This document shows positions 18,096 through 27,964 of a stretch of DNA of 62,529 nucleotides, one piece after another (position 1 is the first letter of the stretch; each line of letters begins with the position of its first letter). Source of the DNA: Pseudoalteromonas sp. NBT06-2 (GTDB lineage: Bacteria; Pseudomonadota; Gammaproteobacteria; Enterobacterales; Alteromonadaceae). The position numbers and the translations under genes are program-made. The notes under the pieces were generated by a model, which had not been told where the DNA came from, made no database searches, and worked only from the letters and a program-made list of their open reading frames with translations. The stretch is from positions 1 through 62,529 of the forward strand of contig NZ_NQMR01000040.1 in assembly GCF_002276045.1 (NCBI RefSeq). The letters are read 5' to 3'.

Positions 18096-19972
18096 TTGAT
18101 TTTCTCATTAAAGAATATCTTTTTCCAAGAAGCTATATTTAATAACTTGATAGCCCCATCAACTCCAATTTCATTTACAATATCTTTATCTTTATCTTTT
18201 TTATGGCCAACCAAATTCATTGTGAAAAAACACTTTTTCACTGAGTCATTAACAAATGTATTTAATTCGCCTTTAAACCATCTTCCATCAGGGATTGGCC
18301 AACCAAGTTTATCCTTTCTCCAACAAATCTCATCTGGCAACTTATTATTAAAAGCAATTCGAGCAAAATATTTTGTCCACCCTTTATGAATTTTATAACA
18401 TGCAGGAATTTTTGCGGTGAATTCGACTAGACGATAATCCATAAAAGGCATTCGTGATTCGATTGAAAATAGCATAGATCGACTATCCGAGAAATGTATT
18501 AAGTTAATTAAACCGTGATATGTGTCATATTTTAAACTATCGTTTAGCGGTATAAATCGACTAGGGCCTTTTTTACCGATTAGCTTTAATGCTAACTTCA
18601 TTGTAAACCTATTGCCAAATAGTAATTTCAAGGTTCTGAAAGTGAAGCCGAGTATTAAATAATTCCTAGCCTTTGGTATTTGCATTAAGCTCTTAGTTTG
18701 AGATAAAGCATCAAAATAGCCTAAATTATATAAGTAATTCGTTATATACTTCAGGTAGCCACCTTGCTGCTCATCGGCACCCTGCCCATCTAAAGTAACT
18801 ACTACATTTGATTGATTTATTAAATTAAAAGTAGTTAAACCAGCCATCCCAGTACCAGCCATTGGGTTCTCCCAATGCTTAATAATTTTTTCATGCTGTA
18901 GTTTGAAACTTTCTTCATCTGGTTGGATTGTATGTGACTTGATACCTAGTTCATCAGTGATTAGTTTAATGAAGTAACTTTCATCACACTCTTTATCTTT
19001 ATCTCCAAATACTGTTGAGAATGTTTGCTGCTGGTATGTAGAGTCTTGTTCTTTTAAAATTTCTTCTATTAAATAAACAATAGCCGTACTATCTAACCCT
19101 CCAGATAATGCACTACCAAAAGGAACATCAGCACGCAACCTCAGCCGAACAGCATCTTTCAGCAATTCATAGTATTCATCAGCTATTTTTTGAGCTTTTG
19201 AAGCACAAAATTTTTCGTTAGAATTATTAACCTCAAAATCCCAAAATTTTCTTTGTTTTATTTCAATTTTATCTGATGTTAAATCGAGCAAAGCTACACT
19301 AGCACAATCAAACCTATAAATATTTTTAAACGCAGTTTCTTTTTCAAACTCTAAAGCCCCTTCAGCAATCACTCTCTTGCAGTAGTTTTCATTTGGAGAT
19401 GTATTTATATTTGAATATTCCATCAGAGATTTTATCTCTGATGCAAAAACAAACTCCTCTTCAGTTTCAAAATAATATAATGGCTTTACTCCAAACCTAT
19501 CCCTAGAAATGAACACACTATCAGCTTCAGTATCTAATATTAAAAATGCCCACATACCATTAAAGCGAGAAACACATTGCTCTCCCCACTCTGCATATGC
19601 AGCCAGAATCACTTCTGTATCTGAATGTGATACAAAAGAGTGACCAAGTTCTTCAAGCTCTTTCTTTAATTCAACATGATTATAAACCTCACCATTATAC
19701 ACTATCCAATAGCGCTCTTTATAACTCATAGGTTGATGGCCTAAAGGGCTCAAATCTTGTATCGACAAGCGCCGATGTGCAAAACCAATAGATCGCATTA
19801 TTCTTTGGTGATTTGTTTGAACAAGCTTTTTTCCTAAATCATTCATAATCGAGCTATTTAATAATAAATAACCTTCATCATTAGGCCCTCTATGACTAAT
19901 TTTATCATTCATTTTGATTAAATTTTCAAAGGATATAGTGCTTTTGGAAATTACAGCAACAAGTCCACACAT
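18092..19972 (-). CDS. asnB: Asparagine synthetase (glutamine-hydrolysing)-like amidotransferase
   Basis: A 626-residue class II amidotransferase. The N-terminal nucleophile Cys2 follows the initiator (MCGLVAVIS), with ISHRGPNDEGY and NGEVYNH in the glutaminase domain. The synthetase domain has the PP-loop FGSALSGGLDSTAIVYL near residue 285-300 and LDGQGADEQQGGY. Within polysaccharide clusters such proteins amidate uronic acid carboxyls (for example WbtH in Francisella), rather than making free asparagine. With at least two UDP-hexuronic acids predicted here, that is the favoured role. Spacing to the flippase gene is 4 bases. Confidence 0.9.
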   Translation of the reverse strand: MCGLVAVISKSTISFENLIKMNDKISHRGPNDEGYLLLNSSIMNDLGKKLVQTNHQRIMRSIGFAHRRLSIQDLSPLGHQPMSYKERYWIVYNGEVYNHVELKKELEELGHSFVSHSDTEVILAAYAEWGEQCVSRFNGMWAFLILDTEADSVFISRDRFGVKPLYYFETEEEFVFASEIKSLMEYSNINTSPNENYCKRVIAEGALEFEKETAFKNIYRFDCASVALLDLTSDKIEIKQRKFWDFEVNNSNEKFCASKAQKIADEYYELLKDAVRLRLRADVPFGSALSGGLDSTAIVYLIEEILKEQDSTYQQQTFSTVFGDKDKECDESYFIKLITDELGIKSHTIQPDEESFKLQHEKIIKHWENPMAGTGMAGLTTFNLINQSNVVVTLDGQGADEQQGGYLKYITNYLYNLGYFDALSQTKSLMQIPKARNYLILGFTFRTLKLLFGNRFTMKLALKLIGKKGPSRFIPLNDSLKYDTYHGLINLIHFSDSRSMLFSIESRMPFMDYRLVEFTAKIPACYKIHKGWTKYFARIAFNNKLPDEICWRKDKLGWPIPDGRWFKGELNTFVNDSVKKCFFTMNLVGHKKDKDKDIVNEIGVDGAIKLLNIASWKKIFFNEKIK

Positions 19973-19976
19973 TGTA

Positions 19977-21215
19977 TTAATTCCTATTTTTTACATTTTT
20001 CGCAGCGTAAAATATCGCCGATAAATATATGCTATACATGATTAGTTCATTTAAAACGAAATACAGAAGAAACGAATCAGTTTCTTGTGTTATAGCAAAA
20101 CTAAGCATAATAAATGTTGATACAAAATAAGCAACCTTCCATAAAGCTGCTAACTTAAGATGATTTGAGACACCTAATAGAGTACTCAATGGAGATACAA
20201 TAAATCGCGCACCAATTGCGATACAAATTATTTGCGCATATTCACCAGCGACAGACCATTTATCACCAAAAACAAATGCAAACAAATAATCACCAAAGAA
20301 ATAAACTGGAAGGAATGCGCACAATGATAGGATTGATAACTTCAGCAAAGTTCTATTCAATATAGGCATGAGTTTTCTCGAACCTTCATTTATTGTATCG
20401 GATATTTCTTTTAAAAAAACTTGCCCTACAGCCCCTCCTATTACAGCAGCAGGTGCAGCTAAAATCCTAAAGACAAGCGTTAAATACCCTGCGACAGCAA
20501 AATCGCTTCCTGTTGCAACTATTATTAATGGCAATTGTAAAGTGAAGGTGTCTAAAAACGACGGCAAAGCATTAAATTTAGGGTAATCTGAAAAAGTTAA
20601 GGCATTTCTTTTTAAACTGGATTTATTGATTACATTCATGCCTGGTTTGAAATTACAGAACAAGTATATAGCAGCAAAAAGCTGCCCAATTATAAAGCCG
20701 ATAATCAGTGAATTTGTAATTATGAAGAAGAGACCTACCTGTGACACACCCAGAACAAGGCTTTGGACAACCTTCGATATAGAAATAGATCTATAACTTG
20801 AACGGCTAAGACCCAAATATGTTAAAGCTTGATATACTGCTATGGACAGAGCACCAAGAGGTATTAATAATAAGGTGCTTAGGCTTATTTTATTGCTAAA
20901 CAACTCTAATAACTGATTTGAAAATATTAGAGTAAGTAAAAAAATAGATGCACTAAACGCTAACGCTAATAAAATAGAAACCCACCAAATATGTAGTGAG
21001 TCCAGATCTTTTTTAGGCAAAACTATCGCTGCTTCATAACGTAAAGTTATTAATATAGCCATTGGTGTTACAATTGCCGTAAATACACCATATGCAGCAA
21101 ACTCCTCAGCAGTAAAGATTCGACTCAATATAGGATATAACCCTAGTGCGATAATTTGAGCTAATACAGTACCACTAACAAGTGTTGCTACTTTTTTATA
21201 ATAACTGTTAATCAC
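19977..21215 (-). CDS. wzx: Wzx-type repeat-unit flippase
   Basis: A 412-residue polytopic protein with about 12 hydrophobic helices. It starts with the flippase-like pattern YYKKVATLVSGTVLAQIIAL followed by PILSRIFTAEEFAAYGVF, characteristic of the polysaccharide biosynthesis/MOP exporter families. It would turn the undecaprenyl-linked repeat unit to the periplasmic face for Wzy polymerisation. The gene name is assigned from family plus context. Confidence 0.88.
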   Translation of the reverse strand: MINSYYKKVATLVSGTVLAQIIALGLYPILSRIFTAEEFAAYGVFTAIVTPMAILITLRYEAAIVLPKKDLDSLHIWWVSILLALAFSASIFLLTLIFSNQLLELFSNKISLSTLLLIPLGALSIAVYQALTYLGLSRSSYRSISISKVVQSLVLGVSQVGLFFIITNSLIIGFIIGQLFAAIYLFCNFKPGMNVINKSSLKRNALTFSDYPKFNALPSFLDTFTLQLPLIIVATGSDFAVAGYLTLVFRILAAPAAVIGGAVGQVFLKEISDTINEGSRKLMPILNRTLLKLSILSLCAFLPVYFFGDYLFAFVFGDKWSVAGEYAQIICIAIGARFIVSPLSTLLGVSNHLKLAALWKVAYFVSTFIMLSFAITQETDSFLLYFVLNELIMYSIYLSAIFYAAKNVKNRN

Positions 21216-21216
21216 T

Positions 21217-22296
21217 TTAGATCCTGCCAGCGTTTAAATACCCATGCATAGGCAAACTAAACACTGACTGAGACAACTTCTCAGCTACTGGAAAATCACC
21301 GTCCTGATAACCCAAATCCTTAAAAGCCGTCTGCTGATGCATACATTTCGCATAATAAACCATAGTCGGAACACCCTGCGCCTTATATTTAGCCATCTCC
21401 ACTTCTCTATCTTCTGCTAAAAGAGTATATTGCGCCCACGAACTTAAGTAGCCTTCTGGTACTTGTGGTGTTTGGTATTTGTTTGAAAGCTCTTGTTCGT
21501 AGTTGCTCGCCGCTTTATTTCTATTGATAAGTTCAGTTGGGAATTCAGCTAGCTTTTCTAGAAGTATTGCTGCCTGAATGGTATCTAAGCGACTATTCAT
21601 ACCTATACGCACATTATCATACTTATCACTACCTTTACCGTGTACTCGATACGATTTTAATAATTCGGCCCATTCATCATTATTAGTAAATACAGCTCCA
21701 CCATCACCGTAACAACCCAACGGCTTTGCAGGAAAGAAACTGGTTGTGGCTATATCACCAAAGCTTCCTGCTTTTTTTCCCTCGATTTCACCACCAAAAC
21801 CTTGCGCTGCATCTTCTATTATTTTTAAATCATATTTATCAGCTATTTTTTGAATGGCGGGGTAATCTGCAGGTAAACCAAATAAATCAACCGCTATAAT
21901 CGCTTTTGGTTTTAATTTACCTTCAGCGATAACCTGTTCAATTTGTCTTTCTAGGTCTTGCGGGCAAATATTAAACGTACTTTCATTTGAATCTACAAAT
22001 ACTGGTGTTGCACCTTCAAAGGCGATTGTTTCTGCCGTTGCAAAAAAAGTAAATGTAGGGCAGAAAACTGCATCCCCTTGCTTTACCCCTAGCACCATAA
22101 GTGCAAGCGTTAATGCATCAGTACCATTAGCACAAGTCATTGTATGTTTAACACCAACATACTCAGACAGCTTTTGCTCCAGATCCTGAACTTCAGGCCC
22201 CATGATATATTTACCATGCTCTAATACGTTTTTTATTCTTGCATCTATTTTTATTTGCAGGTGTTTATATTGCGCAGCTAAGTCGATGAATTGCAT
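21217..22296 (-). CDS. wbpE: WbpE-type sugar aminotransferase (DegT/DnrJ/EryC1/StrS family)
   Basis: A 359-residue PLP-dependent aminotransferase. The PLP lysine is K191 in TTSFFPAKPLGCYGDGG, preceded by EDAAQGFGGE with the cofactor aspartate. Length and motifs fit WbpE, which converts UDP-2-acetamido-3-keto-glucuronic acid to the 3-amino product using glutamate. It stands directly next to WbpD and WbpB homologues, giving the expected three-step order for UDP-2,3-diacetamido-2,3-dideoxy-glucuronic acid. Confidence 0.92.
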   Translation of the reverse strand: MQFIDLAAQYKHLQIKIDARIKNVLEHGKYIMGPEVQDLEQKLSEYVGVKHTMTCANGTDALTLALMVLGVKQGDAVFCPTFTFFATAETIAFEGATPVFVDSNESTFNICPQDLERQIEQVIAEGKLKPKAIIAVDLFGLPADYPAIQKIADKYDLKIIEDAAQGFGGEIEGKKAGSFGDIATTSFFPAKPLGCYGDGGAVFTNNDEWAELLKSYRVHGKGSDKYDNVRIGMNSRLDTIQAAILLEKLAEFPTELINRNKAASNYEQELSNKYQTPQVPEGYLSSWAQYTLLAEDREVEMAKYKAQGVPTMVYYAKCMHQQTAFKDLGYQDGDFPVAEKLSQSVFSLPMHGYLNAGRI

Positions 22297-22317
22297 TGGT
22301 ATGTCGCTTTATATTTA

Positions 22318-22899
22318 TTATTGAGAGATGAGAATTAACTCACCATCATTAAGAAGGTATTTTTCACCCGTATGTTCGCAGGTCGTTTCTGCTGAGCCTA
22401 TTAATGGTAAATCTAGTTGTTTACCATACTTGCTTATCCAACCGACTTGTTTGGCCGGTACCCCCACCATTAAAGCAAAAGGTTTAACATCTTTATTTAT
22501 GACAGCACCTGCCCCTACAAGGCTATATTCGCCTAAGGTAACACCACATACAATTGTACAGTTTGCACCTAATGTCACTCCACGCTTGACTAGTGTATCT
22601 CTGTATTCTGTTTTTCTTTCGATAAAGGAACGTGGATTATAAACATTAGTAAACACCATGCTAGGACCACAAAACACATCATCTTCTAAATGCACATTAT
22701 CATAAACTGATACATTGTTTTGTATTTTAACATTGTTGCCTATCGTCACTTTATTGCCGATAAATACATTTTGCCCAAGTGAACAACCTTTTCCAATTTG
22801 CGCACCACTACACACGTGCACAAAATGCCATACACGCGTGTGTTCACCAATTTGTGCGCCATCGTCTACAATTGCACTTTCATGCACATGGTAGTTCAT
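22318..22899 (-). CDS. wbpD: WbpD-type UDP-3-amino-GlcNAcA N-acetyltransferase
   Basis: A 193-residue left-handed beta-helix acetyltransferase. It opens with [27 protein letters not shown] and carries [13 protein letters not shown], a block characteristic of WbpD. The C-terminus has VVCGVTL-type turns and [12 protein letters not shown]. It acetylates the 3-amino group made by WbpE with acetyl-CoA. It lies 3 bases from wbpB and 21 from wbpE, which supports one pathway. Confidence 0.92.
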   Translation of the reverse strand: MNYHVHESAIVDDGAQIGEHTRVWHFVHVCSGAQIGKGCSLGQNVFIGNKVTIGNNVKIQNNVSVYDNVHLEDDVFCGPSMVFTNVYNPRSFIERKTEYRDTLVKRGVTLGANCTIVCGVTLGEYSLVGAGAVINKDVKPFALMVGVPAKQVGWISKYGKQLDLPLIGSAETTCEHTGEKYLLNDGELILISQ

Positions 22900-22902
22900 A
22901 AG

Positions 22903-23859
<957 letters not shown>

Positions 23860-23875
23860 TTATATTAATCCTTTC

Positions 23876-25150
23876 TTATAATCTTATATCAGCTTCTGAT
23901 GGTGTTAAAACGTGCTTTACATCATATAACACGTGGTTTTCTTTACCTAAAGCACGCAGTTTTTCTTCGCCCATAGCTTTCAACTCATCATGGTCAACAG
24001 CTAAAACAACACCGTCGTATTTATCTTGTTCTAGCGTATCAATAAGCTCAATTCCGTATTCATGTTTCACTTCATCTGGATTTGCCCAGCTGTCATATAC
24101 ATCTACTGACATGTTAAAATCTTTCAATTCTTTAACAATATCAATAACTTTAGTATTCCTGACATCTGGGCAATCACCTTTAAAAGTGAAACCTAAAATT
24201 AATACTTTTGCTTCATCTATATGAATTTTCTGACTCGATAGTTTTTTAACTAATTGAGTAGCAACATACTCACCCATACCGTCATTAATACGACGACCGG
24301 CTAAGATCACTTCAGGGCGATAACCTACCTCTTGAGCTTTATGAGTTAAATAGTATGGATCAACACTTATACAATGTCCGCCCACTAAACCCGGTTTAAA
24401 TGGTAAAAAGTTCCATTTTGTGCCAGCTGCTTTTAACACTTGTTCAGTGTCTATATTTAACTTATTAAATATTTTTGCGAACTCATTTACAATCGCTATA
24501 TTTAAATCACGCTGTGTATTTTCAATCACTTTAGCTGCTTCTGCAACTTTAATCGATTCTGCTTTATGGGTACCAGCAGTGATAATTGATGCATATAACT
24601 CATCAACAAAATTTGAAACTTCAGGAGTTGAACCTGATGTTATTTTCATGATTTTTGTGAGTGTATTTACTTTATCACCTGGATTAATACGTTCTGGTGA
24701 ATAACCAGCATAAAAATCTTGGTTAAACTTAAGATCAGATACCTTTTCAATAATTGGCAAGCAAACTTCTTCTGTTGCGCCTGGGTATACAGTCGACTCA
24801 TAAATAACGACATCATCTTTTTGGATATACAGCCCCAGCATTTCTGATGCTTTTCTCAGAGGTGTTAAATCAGGTGTATTGTTATCATCTATAGGCGTTG
24901 GTACTGTAACTATATAAACATTACATTCCTTTAAATCACTTGCATTAAATGAGTAACTCATTAATGGTGCATTTTTTAGCTCTTCATCGCTGACTTCTAA
25001 AGTCGCATCATGGCCATTTAGTAATTCATTTACTCTAGACTGGTTAATATCAAAACCTAAAGTTTGATATTTTTTACCAAATTCGACAGAAAGAGGTAAA
25101 CCTACATAACCTAAGCCAATTACACCTATTTTAATATTTTCTAAGGTCAT
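23876..25150 (-). CDS. tviB: TviB/WbpO-type UDP-HexNAc 6-dehydrogenase
   Basis: A 424-residue nucleotide-sugar dehydrogenase of the UDP-glucose/GDP-mannose dehydrogenase family. Motifs: [46 protein letters not shown] and the catalytic cysteine in [14 protein letters not shown]. The C-terminal [10 protein letters not shown] and DIRL ending match Vi-antigen TviB. It oxidises C6 of UDP-GlcNAc (or UDP-GalNAc) to the uronic acid, the likely input for WbpB. It overlaps the WecC gene by 4 bases. Confidence 0.92.
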   Translation of the reverse strand: MTLENIKIGVIGLGYVGLPLSVEFGKKYQTLGFDINQSRVNELLNGHDATLEVSDEELKNAPLMSYSFNASDLKECNVYIVTVPTPIDDNNTPDLTPLRKASEMLGLYIQKDDVVIYESTVYPGATEEVCLPIIEKVSDLKFNQDFYAGYSPERINPGDKVNTLTKIMKITSGSTPEVSNFVDELYASIITAGTHKAESIKVAEAAKVIENTQRDLNIAIVNEFAKIFNKLNIDTEQVLKAAGTKWNFLPFKPGLVGGHCISVDPYYLTHKAQEVGYRPEVILAGRRINDGMGEYVATQLVKKLSSQKIHIDEAKVLILGFTFKGDCPDVRNTKVIDIVKELKDFNMSVDVYDSWANPDEVKHEYGIELIDTLEQDKYDGVVLAVDHDELKAMGEEKLRALGKENHVLYDVKHVLTPSEADIRL

Positions 25151-26412
25151 TTCCAGATTCCTTTAGTATCTATAGTGTATTCAATGGATTTAGGCTTATT
25201 CTGTTTAAATTCTTTATGGTCAACCAACATAACAACGATATCAGCCTCCTGCTCTGCAAACTCAAAACTTACCAATTCAAATAAAAGTTCACCATTTAAA
25301 CTTGATATATTCGGCTCTACAGCTAGAACTTTCCCATTGTGCAAGCTTGCTATTTTAGTAGCTATTGCCATTGCTGGACTTTCGCGTAAATCATCGATAT
25401 CTGGCTTAAATGCTAAACCATAACAAGCAATAGTAATCTCATTTGCCGTCTTTGTAGGGTTAGCTTGTAAAAAGTCAGCTATCGCTATTTTGACTTTATT
25501 GATAACCCACTCTGGTTTAGCATCATTAACTTTTCGTGCTATATGAATAAGTTGTGCTTGCTCAGGGGTTTTTGAAACAATAAACCATGGATCTACCGCT
25601 ATACAGTGACCACCAACACCTGGTCCTGGTTGTAATATATTAATTCTTGGATGACGATTTGCTAATGAAATTAACTCCCACACATCAATATCTAATTTAT
25701 CACAAATTATTGACAGCTCATTGGCAAATGCTATTTGAACATCACGACATGAGTTTTCAGTTAGTTTTGCCATTTCAGCTGTTCTTGCGTTGGTTGTAAC
25801 ACACTCACCCAGAACAAAAGTTTTATATAGCTCAATTGCACGTTCTGAGCATTTTGGTGTCATACCACCAATTACACGATCATTTTCAACTAACTCACGT
25901 ACAACATGGCCTGGAAGAACACGCTCAGGGCAGTGAGCAACATTTATATCAGTATTTTCACCTGATTCTTGTGGAAAAGAAAGATCTCCACGTTCTTCAG
26001 CTAACCATGCAGCCATTTGTTCAGTTGCACCTACAGGAGATGTTGATTCAAGTATAACTAAATCACCTTTTTTTAATACAGGTGCAATGGCTCTAGCCGC
26101 AGACTCAATATAAGTAAGGTCAGGTTCAGGTATTTCTGAATCATTGTTTTTAAAAGGGGTAGGTACAGCGATCAAAAAAGCGTCTGCAGGTTCAGCTATT
26201 ATTGTCGCTTTTAAGTAACCTTCGGTCACAGCAGCATGAACAAGCATATCTAACTCTGGTTCTACTATGTGGATTTCTCCACGATTGATAGTATCAACTG
26301 CTTGTTGATTTACATCAACGCCAATCACTTTAATTTTTCGTGATGCGAACATCGCTGCAGTAGGTAAGCCGATATAGCCTAGGCCAACTACTGATATTGT
26401 TTTAAAAGACAT
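25147..26412 (-). CDS. wecC: UDP-N-acetyl-D-mannosamine dehydrogenase
   Basis: A 421-residue nucleotide-sugar dehydrogenase. It has [19 protein letters not shown] at the N-terminus, [24 protein letters not shown] typical of WecC (residues ~160-185), and the catalytic cysteine in [15 protein letters not shown]. It oxidises UDP-ManNAc to UDP-ManNAcA. It is a second, clearly different 6-dehydrogenase next to the TviB type, so the operon probably makes two uronic acids. WecB, its partner, is next upstream. Confidence 0.93.
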   Translation of the reverse strand: MSFKTISVVGLGYIGLPTAAMFASRKIKVIGVDVNQQAVDTINRGEIHIVEPELDMLVHAAVTEGYLKATIIAEPADAFLIAVPTPFKNNDSEIPEPDLTYIESAARAIAPVLKKGDLVILESTSPVGATEQMAAWLAEERGDLSFPQESGENTDINVAHCPERVLPGHVVRELVENDRVIGGMTPKCSERAIELYKTFVLGECVTTNARTAEMAKLTENSCRDVQIAFANELSIICDKLDIDVWELISLANRHPRINILQPGPGVGGHCIAVDPWFIVSKTPEQAQLIHIARKVNDAKPEWVINKVKIAIADFLQANPTKTANEITIACYGLAFKPDIDDLRESPAMAIATKIASLHNGKVLAVEPNISSLNGELLFELVSFEFAEQEADIVVMLVDHKEFKQNKPKSIEYTIDTKGIWK

Positions 26413-26489
26413 AACAATCCTGTTAAAAAGCGTGATTTAAATTCCCGCTTATTTATTTATTTATTTATGACTAAATTAAAATTAGCACC

Positions 26490-26516
26490 TAAAACAAGCG
26501 CGATGTAAAATCCCGT
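26490..26516. repeat. Partial REP-like unit between wecB and wecC
   Basis: A GCGCGATGTAAAATCCCGTC-type stretch that matches the start of the unit at 27677. It abuts the stop codon of wecB and fills part of the 104-base gap before wecC. It is the only other sizeable interruption of the operon besides the 329-base gap upstream of wecB. Confidence 0.6.
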
Positions 26517-27635
26517 CTACGAATTGGCTAAGGTATCGCAAATTCGTTTGCAAGCTTCACCATCACCGTATGGATTATGGGCACGACTCATTTCTTTATA
26601 TGAAGTTTCATTACTTAATAATTCATTAAGAGCTGAAGTGATTTTTTCGACATCGGTACCTACAAGTTTAACAGTGCCCGCATCAACTGCTTCTGGACGT
26701 TCGGTTGTATCACGCATTACAAGAACAGGTTTACCTAGACTTGGCGCTTCTTCTTGAATACCACCTGAATCTGTTAGAATTATATGGGACCGATTCATTA
26801 AATACACAAACGGAAGATATTGCTGCGGATCTATTAAATGTACATTACCAACATCTTTTAATATGCGATTTACAGGTTCTTGTACATTAGGGTTAAGATG
26901 TACTGGATATAAAATCTGGCAATCTGGATGTGCTTTCGCTGTAATGGCTAATGCTTCACATATTCGTTCAAAACCACCGCCAAAACTTTCACGCCTGTGA
27001 CCTGTTACTAAAATGAGTTTTTTAGTTTCATCAAGTATTGGGAATTGTTCAGCCAGTGTACTACTTAAGTCGCTATCATTTTCAATTTGTTTTTTTACTA
27101 GCAATAATGCATCAATTACCGTGTTGCCTGTGACATAAATATTTGTTGAGTCGTAGTTTTCATTTAACAGGTTTTGCTGTGACGTTTCTGTTGGGGCAAA
27201 ATGAAACTTAGTTAATGAACCCGTTAATTTACGATTGCCTTCTTCAGGCCAAGGTGAATAAATATTGCCTGTTCTAAGGCCGGCTTCAACATGCCCTACA
27301 GATATTTGTTCATAGTATGCCGCTAAGCTTGCTGCAAAAGTCGTTCCTGTATCACCATGCACTAAAACTACGTCGGGTTTAAATTCTTTTAATACTGGAG
27401 TTAGCTCTAATAAAATACGGCTTGTAATTTCTGGTAGCGTTTGTCCTGCCTTCATTAGGTTTAAGTCATAATCAGGCGTAATTTTAAAAAGTACAAGTAC
27501 TTGGTCTAGCATCTCCCTATGTTGCGCTGTTACGCATACTTTTGCTTCGAAACGTTCGTCAGAGGCGAGAGCATGTACTAATGGAGCCATTTTGATTGCT
27601 TCTGGGCGTGTACCAAATACAGTTAAAATCTTCAC
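26517..27635 (-). CDS. wecB: UDP-N-acetylglucosamine 2-epimerase (non-hydrolysing)
   Basis: A 372-residue GT-B-fold epimerase. Blocks: [18 protein letters not shown] at the N-terminus, [42 protein letters not shown] and [20 protein letters not shown]. It interconverts UDP-GlcNAc and UDP-ManNAc for WecC. Alternatively, or additionally, it could act as the WbpI-type epimerase on the diacetamido uronic acid, since no second 2-epimerase is present. Confidence 0.94.
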   Translation of the reverse strand: MKILTVFGTRPEAIKMAPLVHALASDERFEAKVCVTAQHREMLDQVLVLFKITPDYDLNLMKAGQTLPEITSRILLELTPVLKEFKPDVVLVHGDTGTTFAASLAAYYEQISVGHVEAGLRTGNIYSPWPEEGNRKLTGSLTKFHFAPTETSQQNLLNENYDSTNIYVTGNTVIDALLLVKKQIENDSDLSSTLAEQFPILDETKKLILVTGHRRESFGGGFERICEALAITAKAHPDCQILYPVHLNPNVQEPVNRILKDVGNVHLIDPQQYLPFVYLMNRSHIILTDSGGIQEEAPSLGKPVLVMRDTTERPEAVDAGTVKLVGTDVEKITSALNELLSNETSYKEMSRAHNPYGDGEACKRICDTLANS

Positions 27636-27676
27636 TTAAATCCCTAATGTACTACTTAAAACTAACTTTATAAAAT

Positions 27677-27931
27677 GCGCGATGAAAATCCCGCCTACAT
27701 AATATCTAAAAACAGTGTTCTACTTTGTAAGGGTAAACCCTCACCTACAAGCCAAATGTTCAATCTAAATTCCCGAGAATACACTTCGTGAATGTCGTAA
27801 TAAAACATGCGCGATGTTATCGGTAATTGCTCCCGGCATTACTCTACTATCTACATCCATGTAGGCAAAATCCCGCCTACGATAAATTTAAATACCGTGT
27901 TCCTCTTGTAAGTGTGACCCCTCACCTACAA
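27677..27931. repeat. Two REP-like units between wzc and wecB
   Basis: Two direct units of about 75 bases, 27677-27750 and 27861-27931. Each runs from AAAATCCCGCCTAC through a GTGTTC core to CCCTCACCTACAA. Within them GTAGGCGGGATTTTGCCTAC (minus strand) is a GTAG-headed hairpin with a GTAGGC/GCCTAC stem. Between the units, CTACATCCATGTAGG is shared with the repeats at 57.8 and 61.0 kb. The block fills most of the 329-base gene-free gap inside the operon. The hairpins may stabilise or attenuate the mRNA (inference). Confidence 0.75.
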
Positions 27932-27964
27932 AGATACGCCGCTGAAGAAGTGTATACGGAACTT

